38,326 nt of DNA from positions 1 to 38,326 of the forward strand of contig VIQU02000037.1 in the NCBI GenBank assembly GCA_010206225.2, in the 5' to 3' direction. Shown here piece after piece: positions 7,725 through 14,602 of the stretch. Source of the stretch: Lachnospiraceae bacterium MD308 (lineage in GTDB: Bacteria; Bacillota; Clostridia; Lachnospirales; Lachnospiraceae). The translations under genes were made by a program, and so were the position numbers. The first letter of the stretch is position 1, and each line of letters opens with the position of its first letter. A model generated the notes under the pieces. The model made no database searches, had not been told where the DNA came from, and saw only the letters and a list, made by a program, of their open reading frames with translations.

Positions 7725-8222
7725 TTAATTTTCATATATCCCTTTCAGCGTAAACTGGTCTAAGATATGCCCGTCCATTTTACAGTAAAGTTCGTTCAGC
7801 AGAAAGCCCCGCTCCAAGTCTAGCATCTTATCCAAAGCATACACATGAAGTTCATATATGTGCGGCTTATCGGACGGCGTCATCCCGCCGTAATAACAGG
7901 AAAGCTCCGCAGACTGCTCTCCGCCCTGTATGCTCGTCCAGCTATTCCGCCCCTGCACAAAATCCTCCGCCGTCTGGCTCTCATTCTCTTTGATCTCAAA
8001 ACGGGTAATATTTGCCGCCAGCCAGTGTATCCATGCAAATCCCCCTGTCACCGGGTATGCGTCCTTGTCCTCCAGGACAATGGCAATCGACACCGTTCCC
8101 TGCGGCGCATCTTCCACCTTAAAGGGTAAAGAATAAGTAGGGATACCGTTTTCATTGAACTGCGTCCCATGCCCGCCATATTGGGGCTGGATTACTCCGT
8201 TTTCCTCCAAAATATGTTCCAT
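7725..8222 (-). CDS. YbhB/YbcL-type PEBP (Raf-kinase-inhibitor-like) protein
   Basis: The 165-residue product has the phosphatidylethanolamine-binding-protein signature: AIVLEDKDAYPVTGGFAWIH near residues 48-67 and a later PHIYELHVYALD segment near 120-131. A central GRNSWTSIQGG stretch is typical of the bacterial YbhB branch. It lacks a signal peptide, so it is cytoplasmic. The gene starts 9 bp after the HxlR-type regulator, without an obvious ribosome site, suggesting coupling. The biochemical role of bacterial YbhB proteins is unsettled, so only the family can be given. Confidence 0.85.
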   Translation of the reverse strand: MEHILEENGVIQPQYGGHGTQFNENGIPTYSLPFKVEDAPQGTVSIAIVLEDKDAYPVTGGFAWIHWLAANITRFEIKENESQTAEDFVQGRNSWTSIQGGEQSAELSCYYGGMTPSDKPHIYELHVYALDKMLDLERGFLLNELYCKMDGHILDQFTLKGIYEN

Positions 8223-8231
8223 GCCATTTAC

Positions 8232-8597
8232 TTACAGATAATCAATCCCGATATGCTGCATAATCCTTAACGCCTCCAGTATCTCCCTTCCCATACCATC
8301 CGTTAAAGAATATTCCACTCGTAGCGGGTATCCCTCATAGGATTTCTTTTCCACAAATCCGTAATCCATCAATTCCTTTAACTGCTCCAGCAGCATCTTC
8401 TGTGTAATGCCGTCTATATCCCGCTCCAGCTTCGCCAGGGATGTTGCCCCTAAACGCAGCCGCCATAAGATGATTGGTTTCCACTTCCCTTTCCATTTCC
8501 TATTACTTCGGCAGAAAATTATTCCCACTAAAGCAAAAGTACCCACTGAATTATACCATAAAAATTTTCTGGCATCCATGGCTCTGCCCCGCCCCAT
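8232..8597 (-). CDS. HxlR-family winged-helix regulator, unusual N-terminus
   Basis: From about residue 34 the product is a clear HxlR domain: KWKPIILWRLRLGATSLAKL, GITQKMLLEQLKELMDYGFV, VEYSLTDGMGREIL. The first 33 residues (MGRGRAMDARKF...FCRSN) do not look like the normal short N-terminus, in which a conserved Cys-Pro precedes the GGKWKP motif. Start options are the ATG at 8597 (weak AAAGG site) or a later internal GTG. A minus-strand TATAAT at 8550-8555 inside the putative coding region supports a later start or an altered 5' end. A perfect 10-bp inverted repeat lies just upstream at 8605-8631. Such regulators often sense quinones or aldehydes; the PEBP gene is the likely partner. Confidence 0.7.
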   Translation of the reverse strand: MGRGRAMDARKFLWYNSVGTFALVGIIFCRSNRKWKGKWKPIILWRLRLGATSLAKLERDIDGITQKMLLEQLKELMDYGFVEKKSYEGYPLRVEYSLTDGMGREILEALRIMQHIGIDYL

Positions 8598-8604
8598 TCA
8601 AACC

Positions 8605-8631
8605 TTTTAACGATTCCTGCTATCGTTAAAA
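8605..8631. promoter_or_regulatory. Perfect 10-bp inverted repeat, candidate HxlR operator
   Basis: TTTTAACGAT and ATCGTTAAAA flank a 7-nt spacer immediately upstream of the hxlR-type start. The right arm recurs alone at 8823-8832, where the left arm has been lost (TCTAAAATTCC). The 190 bases between the two hold nothing else that I can identify. HxlR proteins typically bind such dyads. Confidence 0.5.
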
Positions 8632-8834
8632 AGTGGTGCAAAATCAGAAAACGGAGCTGCTCCCTCAACAGAAAAAAGGCTTAAAAAGCGAAAAAACAAA
8701 ACCGAAGAACCCGCAAAATACCTTATTTTCAGGCTTTTCAGCCATTCCCATTGTATCAATTTCGTTGTTGCGATGTTTCCATACGGCTACGGATATTTTC
8801 CTGATAGATATCTAAAATTCCTATCGTTAAAATT

Positions 8835-8860
8835 TGCACCCAAAGTCATGCTTGGGTGCA
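8835..8860 (-). terminator. Hairpin overlapping the stop codon of the truncated flavodoxin
   Basis: TGCACCCAA and TTGGGTGCA form a perfect 9-bp stem with an 8-nt loop; the TGA of the flavodoxin fragment lies within it. The following minus-strand AAATTTTAA is a weak T-run, so termination may be inefficient. Confidence 0.4.
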
Positions 8861-9175
8861 TTGTATCAAATTGTGGTACACAAGCCAGTTCGGGTATACG
8901 AGTACAATCGTGTCATAATCCTCCACGTTAATGTTATTTCCTTTCAGTTCCGGACGGGCATCTTCCCTTTGTTCTGTCTGCGCAATCGTCACCGTTTCCA
9001 TGTGACTGTACGGATACGGCTTTACCGTTTCAATGCGGAATACATCAGCTCCCATCATTTTCTCCATCATCTGAGCCGCCGCCCTCGTATTGCCGATTTC
9101 CAAAGTTACAATCTTTCCGCCCGCATAAGCCTCCCCTTCGTGGGAAAAATACGCAATCAATACTTCTTTGTTCAT
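8846..9175 (-). pseudogene. Flavodoxin-like protein, C-terminally truncated
   Basis: The N-terminal 95 residues follow the flavodoxin_4 pattern: EVLIAYFSHEG as the phosphate-binding loop, GNTRAAAQMM, and DYDTIVLVYPNW, which is where the family continues with a Trp-Gly segment and a second half of about 60 residues. Here the frame instead ends LVYHNLIQCTQA-stop, so the second FMN-binding loop is missing and the product is unlikely to bind flavin normally. The start overlaps the MATE stop as ATGA. The cut point leads into a scarred non-coding stretch. Confidence 0.7.
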
Positions 9176-10551
9176 GCCATTACCTCTAATTTCATAATCT
9201 GATTTTTATGTGTTCTTCTTACAAGGAATACCCCTATCACAAACCGAAGTACCTCCATGATTGGAAATGCCAGCCATACTAATACCGCACTTCCCGTCAG
9301 TGACAAAAGCCACGCTGCAAGCAGAAGGAATACTGCCTGCGTAATTGCAATGATGAAGCTGTCCGTACCACGCCCGAGCGCCTGCAAAAAACCGGTCAAA
9401 ATCTGCGTTGTCGTTGTAAGCAGCAGGGAAGCCGCAATGATGCGGAGTGCCGGGACACCAATTTCCAGAACCGCATCCGAAGCGTTAAACATGGCAAGCA
9501 GAAACTCCGGCGCCGCCAGAAATACTGCCATACCGACAGCAACAACAATTAGATTTACCACAATGCTTTTTTTCAAGGTTTCCATGATCCGCTCTTTATT
9601 CCCCGCCCCATAATTATAAGCAATGATGGAAATTCCTGCTGTACTCATGCCGCCGGAGGGCATAATTACAAAGCTCTGCAAACGGATATAAATGACATAG
9701 ATTCCGGGAGCCACCGCCGAAAGCGAAAGCAAAATATTGTTCATGCCAAAAGCAATCACGGAGATCAGACATTGGGAAAGCGCAACGGGTATTCCGACTT
9801 TCAGTATTTCAGCAATGATACCGCCGTTTGGCAGGAATCCCGCACCGGTAAACCGCACTTCTTTATTAAATTTCAGGTTCAGGAACAATCCCACCAGAGC
9901 GGCAACTGCCTGTGCGATCACCGTTGCATAAGCTGCGCCTGCAATGCCAAGAGCCGGGAACCCAAACCAGCCGAAAATCATAACCGGGTCAAGAACAATA
10001 TTTACAACCGCACCCGTCAGCATGGGAATCATTGTAAGGTTTGCTTTTCCGGTAGCCGACAGAAGCCTTTCCATAATGACCTGATGCAGAGCCGCAAAGG
10101 ATACAATACTAATGATCCTACTGTAAGAAATACTCATATCAAGCACTTCTGTAATATCCGTCTGTAATTGATAGAATGGCTCCATTGCAAACAGCCCCAT
10201 TATTACGAAAACAACCGATACAATCCAGATCAGTACAAAGCCGTTTCCCTCTACCCGGTTTACTCCCTGATCGTCTTTTTCCCCTAACTTCTTTGATAAA
10301 ATGGAATTGACACCTACTCCGATACCAATACCGACACCAAGCACCAGATACTGTACCGGCATACAGAGGGAAATCGCCGTAAGCGCCGTATCTCCAAGCT
10401 GTGCCACATACATACTGTCTACCAGACCATACAGCACCTGCACGAACATGGAAAAAATCAGCGGAAGGGACATTTTTCTTAAAAGTTTTCCTACCGGGAG
10501 CGTCCCCATTTCATTCTCCTGCAGGACTGCCGTTTCTGCATTTTTGCTCAT
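9172..10551 (-). CDS. MATE-family efflux transporter
   Basis: The 459-residue protein has twelve predicted membrane segments and the MATE pattern: LPLIFSMFVQVLYGLVDSMY near residues 29-48, GDTALTAISLCMP, and a repeat of the fold in the second half (VGIPVALSQCLISV near 252). Length is typical of NorM/MepA-like Na+- or H+-coupled drug exporters. GAGGAAACAATT precedes the ATG. It stands between an aldo/keto reductase and a flavodoxin-like gene, all on the same strand with tight spacing, a combination that may serve export or detoxification of redox-active compounds; that link is inference. The substrate cannot be read from sequence. Confidence 0.9.
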   Translation of the reverse strand: MSKNAETAVLQENEMGTLPVGKLLRKMSLPLIFSMFVQVLYGLVDSMYVAQLGDTALTAISLCMPVQYLVLGVGIGIGVGVNSILSKKLGEKDDQGVNRVEGNGFVLIWIVSVVFVIMGLFAMEPFYQLQTDITEVLDMSISYSRIISIVSFAALHQVIMERLLSATGKANLTMIPMLTGAVVNIVLDPVMIFGWFGFPALGIAGAAYATVIAQAVAALVGLFLNLKFNKEVRFTGAGFLPNGGIIAEILKVGIPVALSQCLISVIAFGMNNILLSLSAVAPGIYVIYIRLQSFVIMPSGGMSTAGISIIAYNYGAGNKERIMETLKKSIVVNLIVVAVGMAVFLAAPEFLLAMFNASDAVLEIGVPALRIIAASLLLTTTTQILTGFLQALGRGTDSFIIAITQAVFLLLAAWLLSLTGSAVLVWLAFPIMEVLRFVIGVFLVRRTHKNQIMKLEVMA

Positions 10552-10566
10552 AATTGTTTCCTCCTC

Positions 10567-11553
10567 TTAATGAATCCGGTAATTGCCAAACATACGGGCA
10601 AGCTCCGGGCTGTCATGTTCAAAAAATAATTCCCTGCCGCCCTCCATTTTCTGGATTGCTGCCATATCCTCCTTTGTCAGCCGGAAATCCCATACATCAT
10701 AATTTTCTCTGATACGGGAAGGCTTCGAGGATTTCGGAACCACCGCAACACCACGCTCTATGTTCCATCTTAAAATAACCTGCGCCGGAGTTTTTCCGTA
10801 TTTCTGCCCTATGTCGGTCAGCACCTTATCCCGGAAAATATTATTACGCCCCTCCGCAAACGGAGCCCATCCTTCCGGCTGGACACCAAGGTTTTTCATT
10901 TCCTGCACCGCTTTTTCCTGACTGTAAAAAGGGTGTATTTCCACTTGATTCACATGAGACGTGATCCGGTTGTGCATGGATAAATCCACAAGCCTGCCGC
11001 TGTTTAAGTTTGATACACCGATTGCTCGAACCTTTCCCTCCTCATAAAGTTTTTCCATTGCCCTCCATGCGCCGTAAATATCGCCAAGTGGCTGGTGGAT
11101 CAGAAACAGGTCTACATATTCAAGGCCGAGATTTCTAAGGGACTGTTCATAAGCTGCCTTTGCGTGCCTTTCGTCTGCGTCCTGTACCCAAAGTTTTGTG
11201 GTGATAAACAGCTTTTCTCTATCTATCCCGCTATCCCTGATTCCTTTACCCACCGCAGCCTCATTCCCATAAATTGCTGCCGTGTCAATCATCCGATACC
11301 CTGCGTCCACCGCTTCACAGATTGCCCGGACACATTCATTCCCGTGCATGTGCATCACGCCCAAGCCAATCATAGGCATCTGTATGCCATTGCTTAATAT
11401 GGTAAATTCTTTTGTTTCCGCTTTATGATCTTCCTTTGGAAGATGATTTCCGAAGATATTTTTCAAACAAAATTTCTTTGAAAAAAGCCTTGTCTTTCCA
11501 CCGAAAATGTGTAAGCTGTCACTCACAAGGCAAACAGCCAGTACAAAATACAA
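10567..11553 (-). CDS. Aldo/keto reductase with an abnormal N-terminal extension
   Basis: From about residue 48 the product is a standard AKR: NGIQMPMIGLGVM, DTAAIYGNE with the catalytic Asp and Tyr, FITTKLW with the Lys, and LFLIHQP with the His, then the NADPH-binding VVPKSSKPSRI near 278. The first 47 residues are atypical, and no ribosome site precedes the TTG at 11553. Good Shine-Dalgarno-like sequence (AAAGGAAG) occurs instead near 11435-11442, just ahead of AAAGCGGAAACAAAAGAA, where the family would be expected to have ATG-GAA-ACA-AAA. The true start therefore seems to have been lost or moved at the edge of the inserted element. It probably reduces aldehydes or ketones. Confidence 0.75.
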   Translation of the reverse strand: MYFVLAVCLVSDSLHIFGGKTRLFSKKFCLKNIFGNHLPKEDHKAETKEFTILSNGIQMPMIGLGVMHMHGNECVRAICEAVDAGYRMIDTAAIYGNEAAVGKGIRDSGIDREKLFITTKLWVQDADERHAKAAYEQSLRNLGLEYVDLFLIHQPLGDIYGAWRAMEKLYEEGKVRAIGVSNLNSGRLVDLSMHNRITSHVNQVEIHPFYSQEKAVQEMKNLGVQPEGWAPFAEGRNNIFRDKVLTDIGQKYGKTPAQVILRWNIERGVAVVPKSSKPSRIRENYDVWDFRLTKEDMAAIQKMEGGRELFFEHDSPELARMFGNYRIH

Positions 11554-11579
11554 TCAAAAGCGAAAGGTGGAAAACATTA

Positions 11580-12062
11580 TGAAGACAGGAAAAATCACAG
11601 CAAACCCCGGGACGCGGTTCCGGTATGCCTTATGGTAGATGGACAGGAAGTAAAACGGTACAAGAACATTGACCTGCCAGATATGCTCAAAGAGGTGGAA
11701 ATGCTGGACTTCCATTTCGATGTACCGGAGGACGGCAAAATCACTTTTGAAATCAGTTATGCGCAGGGCGTACTGCCGGAGGTATTCCTGGAGCCGAAGC
11801 CGAAGAAACCACCGAGCAGGCGGCGGAAGAATCCGAAGCCGAGGAAACCGGGAGCAAGAAATCCAAGAACCGCAGTATCAAATATGTCTGTCCCTGCTGC
11901 GGCACCATTATCCGGGCAACGCGCGAGGTCAATGTAATCTGTGGGGATTGCGGAGAGCCTTTCGAACGAGCGTTATTGCATGGCGGCAAAGCCCGCAGAA
12001 TAAGGCTTTTTCGGGCAAGGCAGAAAAATAGCCCTCCAAACCGGAAGGCTTATGTTGTATGA
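11580..12062 (+). pseudogene. Conjugative-element zinc-ribbon protein gene with two frameshifts
   Basis: Three consecutive frames together encode one protein. MKTGKITANPGTRFRYAL runs from ATG 11580. After a one-base shift near 11630 comes VDGQEVKRYKNIDLPDML and a short domain. After a second shift near 11795 come an acidic Glu/Ala linker and a KYVCPCCGTIIRATREV, CGDCGEPFE zinc ribbon with four Cys-X2-Cys cysteines. The ribbon closely resembles the tail of SprT-like proteins on Firmicutes integrative elements. The reading frame is broken, so this is debris of such an element. The end of the natural gene is uncertain because the 3' part merges with a truncated tnpV. Confidence 0.6.
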
Positions 12063-12379
12063 AATGTTGTTCCTTTTGATACGGCATTTTCTGCCTTTAG
12101 CTGTTCTGTTGTTATGCCCTGCGCCTGTTTCATGCGCTCTATGAGCCTGTGGAAGCGTTCCCCCGCCTGCCTGTCAATGTCGGCAAGATAAGCGTTGAGT
12201 CTGCCGCTTGTGAGAAGATTGGTGTATGTAACCTTGCGGTACTGCTTCAGATAATCCAGATGCCGCTGCCCCCATGTGCCTATCGGCTGTTCTTCTTCGG
12301 CGGATAATCTTAAATCTGGTATAAGATACCTATTTTCTTCGTGGTATATGCCGCCTAACTGTTCAAATATTGATTTCAT
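12050..12379 (-). pseudogene. tnpV: TnpV-family transposon protein, 3' truncated
   Basis: I took the ATG at 12379, which follows AAAGGAGTTTTTGCAT. The product MKSIFEQLGGIYHEENRYLI has the TnpV core (PIGTWGQRHLDYLKQYRKVT, LLTSGRLNAYLADIDRQAGE, MKQAQGITTEQLKAEN). TnpV proteins normally continue with about 25 further residues after the AEN segment. Here the frame runs into AVSKGTTFHTT-stop, at the same point where the zinc-ribbon pseudogene ends on the other strand. The gene is therefore cut at that junction. TnpV is an accessory gene of Tn4451-like and conjugative transposons; its role is unknown. Confidence 0.65.
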
Positions 12380-12464
12380 ATGCAAAAACTCCTTTTCTGT
12401 ATGGTTTGGTTTCTGCGGGGTATCTGCAAGCAATGTATCAGCAGGCTGTATGTATATACTGTCT

Positions 12465-12530
12465 TTAAGTTAAGTAATCCCCCTGTCTGATATAAGTACC
12501 ACCCATTTCTTCAAAAATTGTTTTCTTCAT
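12465..12530 (-). pseudogene. tnpV: Second TnpV N-terminal fragment (21 codons)
   Basis: ATG 12530 opens MKKTIFEEMGGTYIRQGDYL, the canonical TnpV N-terminus, and stops after one more residue. It lies just upstream of, and in the same orientation as, the larger TnpV fragment. Two copies of the gene were therefore once present in tandem, or one was duplicated and collapsed. Confidence 0.55.
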
Positions 12531-12628
12531 TGTCTGTTCTACCTTTCTTATCGTTCTCTACTCATAGATTTTCTTTACGGCTTGTGTCAGCTTTACAGTA
12601 ACAATAATTCTCCAATTTTCAGTTCACA

Positions 12629-12657
12629 TTGCCCCTCCCGAAGAAGTATGATAAAAT
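12629..12657 (+). promoter_or_regulatory. Promoter of the ribbon-helix-helix gene
   Basis: TTGCCC (12629-12634), a 17-bp spacer and TAAAAT (12652-12657). A weak dyad (ATTC...GAAT, about 12660-12676) sits between the -10 and the ribosome site and could be an autoregulatory operator. Confidence 0.5.
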
Positions 12658-12687
12658 AATTCTATTAAATTGAATCGGAGGTGCCAC

Positions 12688-12858
12688 ATGGCTATCAGTT
12701 CCAACAATACTCAGGTCTATACTACTTTGTCCAAAGAACTGGTTGCTGAGATTGATAAGGATGCGAAAGCGAACTATCGTACACGTTCCCAGCAGATTAA
12801 CATGATCCTGACCGAGTATTATAAGACCCAAATGACAACCAAACATGAATCCGAGTAA
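12688..12858 (+). CDS. Ribbon-helix-helix (Arc/CopG-like) DNA-binding protein
   Basis: The ATG at 12688 follows CGGAGGTGCCAC, a strong site, so I prefer it to an upstream TTG. The 56-residue product MAISSNNTQVYTTLSKELVA has an N-terminal beta-strand (QVYTTLSK) and two helices (ELVAEIDKDAKA and RSQQINMILTEYYKT), the Arc/MetJ/CopG fold. It has its own promoter and terminator and is intact amid broken genes. Such proteins regulate plasmid copy number, toxin-antitoxin pairs or their own transcription. No toxin partner is adjacent, so it may be an orphan of the lost element. Confidence 0.75.
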   Translation: MAISSNNTQVYTTLSKELVAEIDKDAKANYRTRSQQINMILTEYYKTQMTTKHESE

Positions 12859-12899
12859 AACACTGAATCGCCTGAAAACACAGGAAATATCAGTGTTTT
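12857..12899. terminator. Bidirectional terminator-like hairpin
   Basis: AAAACACTGA and TCAGTGTTTT form a perfect 10-bp stem around a 23-nt loop. It overlaps the stop codon of the ribbon-helix-helix gene and also lies immediately 3' of the convergent protease fragment, so it can serve both transcripts. Confidence 0.65.
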
Positions 12900-12912
12900 C
12901 TTATGTTTTCCC

Positions 12913-13773
12913 TTAATTATAAGGTTCATGAGATCCGTAAGTATTTCCAAAGCTTATGTTGACTGCCACCGGTTTCTGATACTCAAGGGCTTTGCGGATC
13001 ACATAATCAATCCCCATCATGAGTTCTGTTGTCCGCGGGAACCCATCGCTTGACGGATTTCCCAGTTTTACGACTATCAGTTCGCTCTCCGGCGCCGCTC
13101 CTGCATAGCGCCGGTAATCTGCACCTGCGCCTCTCCCGTTTCCCGCCGCGATCCCTGCTACTGCCGTTCCATGGCCGGTTGTGTCTCTGGTAGCTATAAG
13201 CTTCCCCCTCTCCGCCGGCGTCTGGGCTTTCAACGCCTCATCAATCACTTCCTTTGTATATTCCACCCCGATTTCATATCCGTTTGGCGCACGCTCTCCC
13301 TCCCGCGGTCTTAAAGACTGATCCCAAATCGCCCGGATCCTCGTTGTACCGTCAGAATTACGAAAATCATCCAGTGTATAATTAATCCCCGAATCGATCA
13401 CTGCCACTAAAACTCCCTGTCCAAACAGAGAAAAACGGGTATCCTGCACCGCATCGATACAAGATACCCTTCTTCCATTCGCTGTCTGAAAAAACAGTCT
13501 TTTCGGTTTTTCTATATATTCAACCTGAGGCAGAGCTGCCAACTCATTAATGCGGGATTCTAAAACCCTTATCACTGCATATTCATTCATAAGTTCGGTA
13601 GTCTGCTCCGCTATCTCCCTCACTGCATCCAGATTCCCAGAATACTTTATGATCAGTTCCCATGACCGCTCGATCGGATTGTAACCCACATCAAGCTGCA
13701 GGGATTTTTCTCTCTCTTCTTCCGTGGCATCAAGCGCCAGATTTAAAAGATTCTCAACCTTCTGTCCTGTCAA
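12913..13773 (-). pseudogene. Subtilisin-like S8 protease, truncated before the catalytic serine
   Basis: The 286 residues match the N-terminal half of the clostridial CspB-like S8 peptidases: a prodomain-like region to about residue 95, then VLVAVIDSGI with catalytic Asp127, TTGHGTAVAGIAAG with His201, and VNISFGNTYGSH with the oxyanion Asn277. Family members continue for about 250-300 residues and carry the GTSM-type serine motif. Here the frame reads EPYN-stop right after GSH, so the serine is missing and the protein cannot be an active protease. The start is TTG with GGGAGTGGGATT before it. The cut lies against the hairpin of the ribbon-helix-helix gene, implying loss during the insertion that brought in that gene. 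Confidence 0.8.
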
Positions 13774-13885
13774 AATCCCACTCCCGTACCTGTCATTTAT
13801 CTATCATATGACCAGCAGTGCATGTCCTATGCCGCAGAGCCTTTCACATAATATGGCACAAATACAGTTGACTGCTTTTGACCTC

Positions 13886-14500
13886 TTATTCATTCATACA
13901 GCACGATGCCAGATACGGCGCCAGTCCTGCCGGGATAAAATATCCTCTATCATGCTGGCACACCGGACACTTGGCAGGAACGTTTTTCCCGTGATAGATG
14001 TGTCCGCAGTTTAAACACATCCAGTCCTGCTCTCCGCTGCTCTCATAGTATTTGTTATTCTCGATCAGTTCTGCCACTTTTCCGAACCGTTTTCCATGGA
14101 TTTCCTCGATTTTAGCGATTTCCCGGAATGTATATGCCACTTCGCTAAATCCTTCTTCCTCGGCGACTTTCGCAAATGCCGGATAAACATCGCCGAATTC
14201 TTCCATTTCATTGTGTTGAGCTGATTTTAAAAGCTTCACCACATCGTCAAAATGATCCACCGGGTACCCGCCGTCAATCTGAATCGTCGTCCCAGACTGA
14301 CTCTTTAACAGTCCATAAAATCTCTCCGCATGCGCCCTTTCCTGATCCGCCGTAAAAAGGAAAATCTGATTCACAGCATACATCTGCTGCTTTTTCGCCG
14401 CCTCTGCAGCTATCGTATAACGGTTCCTCGCCTGACTCTCTCCCGCAAATGAACGCATCAGGTTCTCTCTTGTTTTGCTCTCTTTAAAATCAACAGCCAT
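13886..14500 (-). CDS. rbr: Rubrerythrin
   Basis: GAAGGAGTGTGTAAC precedes the ATG at 14500, so I start at MAVDFKESK. The first 140 residues form a diiron four-helix bundle (FAGESQARNRY, DQERAHAERFYG, FREIAKIEEIHGKRF supply the Glu and His ligands). The C-terminal 35 residues form a rubredoxin-type iron site (CLNCGH...CPVCQH). The family reduces hydrogen peroxide to water in anaerobes, accepting electrons through rubredoxin or NADH-dependent partners in the cytoplasm. The extra tail GLAPYLASCCMNE is unusual in ending with two Cys. A TATAAT-like -10 lies near 14549. It stands alone, as an oxidative-stress gene often does. Confidence 0.92.
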   Translation of the reverse strand: MAVDFKESKTRENLMRSFAGESQARNRYTIAAEAAKKQQMYAVNQIFLFTADQERAHAERFYGLLKSQSGTTIQIDGGYPVDHFDDVVKLLKSAQHNEMEEFGDVYPAFAKVAEEEGFSEVAYTFREIAKIEEIHGKRFGKVAELIENNKYYESSGEQDWMCLNCGHIYHGKNVPAKCPVCQHDRGYFIPAGLAPYLASCCMNE

Positions 14501-14602
14501 GTTACACACTCCTTCTTTTTTCAGGTAGTATGTACCATAGCTGTCAGATTATACATATTATTTTTCAAATGACATTCTAATTCTACAAAATATCACTGCT
14601 GA

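Noticed and set aside
8633-8815. A 60-codon plus-strand frame in the scar downstream of the flavodoxin fragment
   Set aside because: It starts at GTG within the operator region, lacks a ribosome site and has low-complexity Lys/Gln composition; I treat it as chance.
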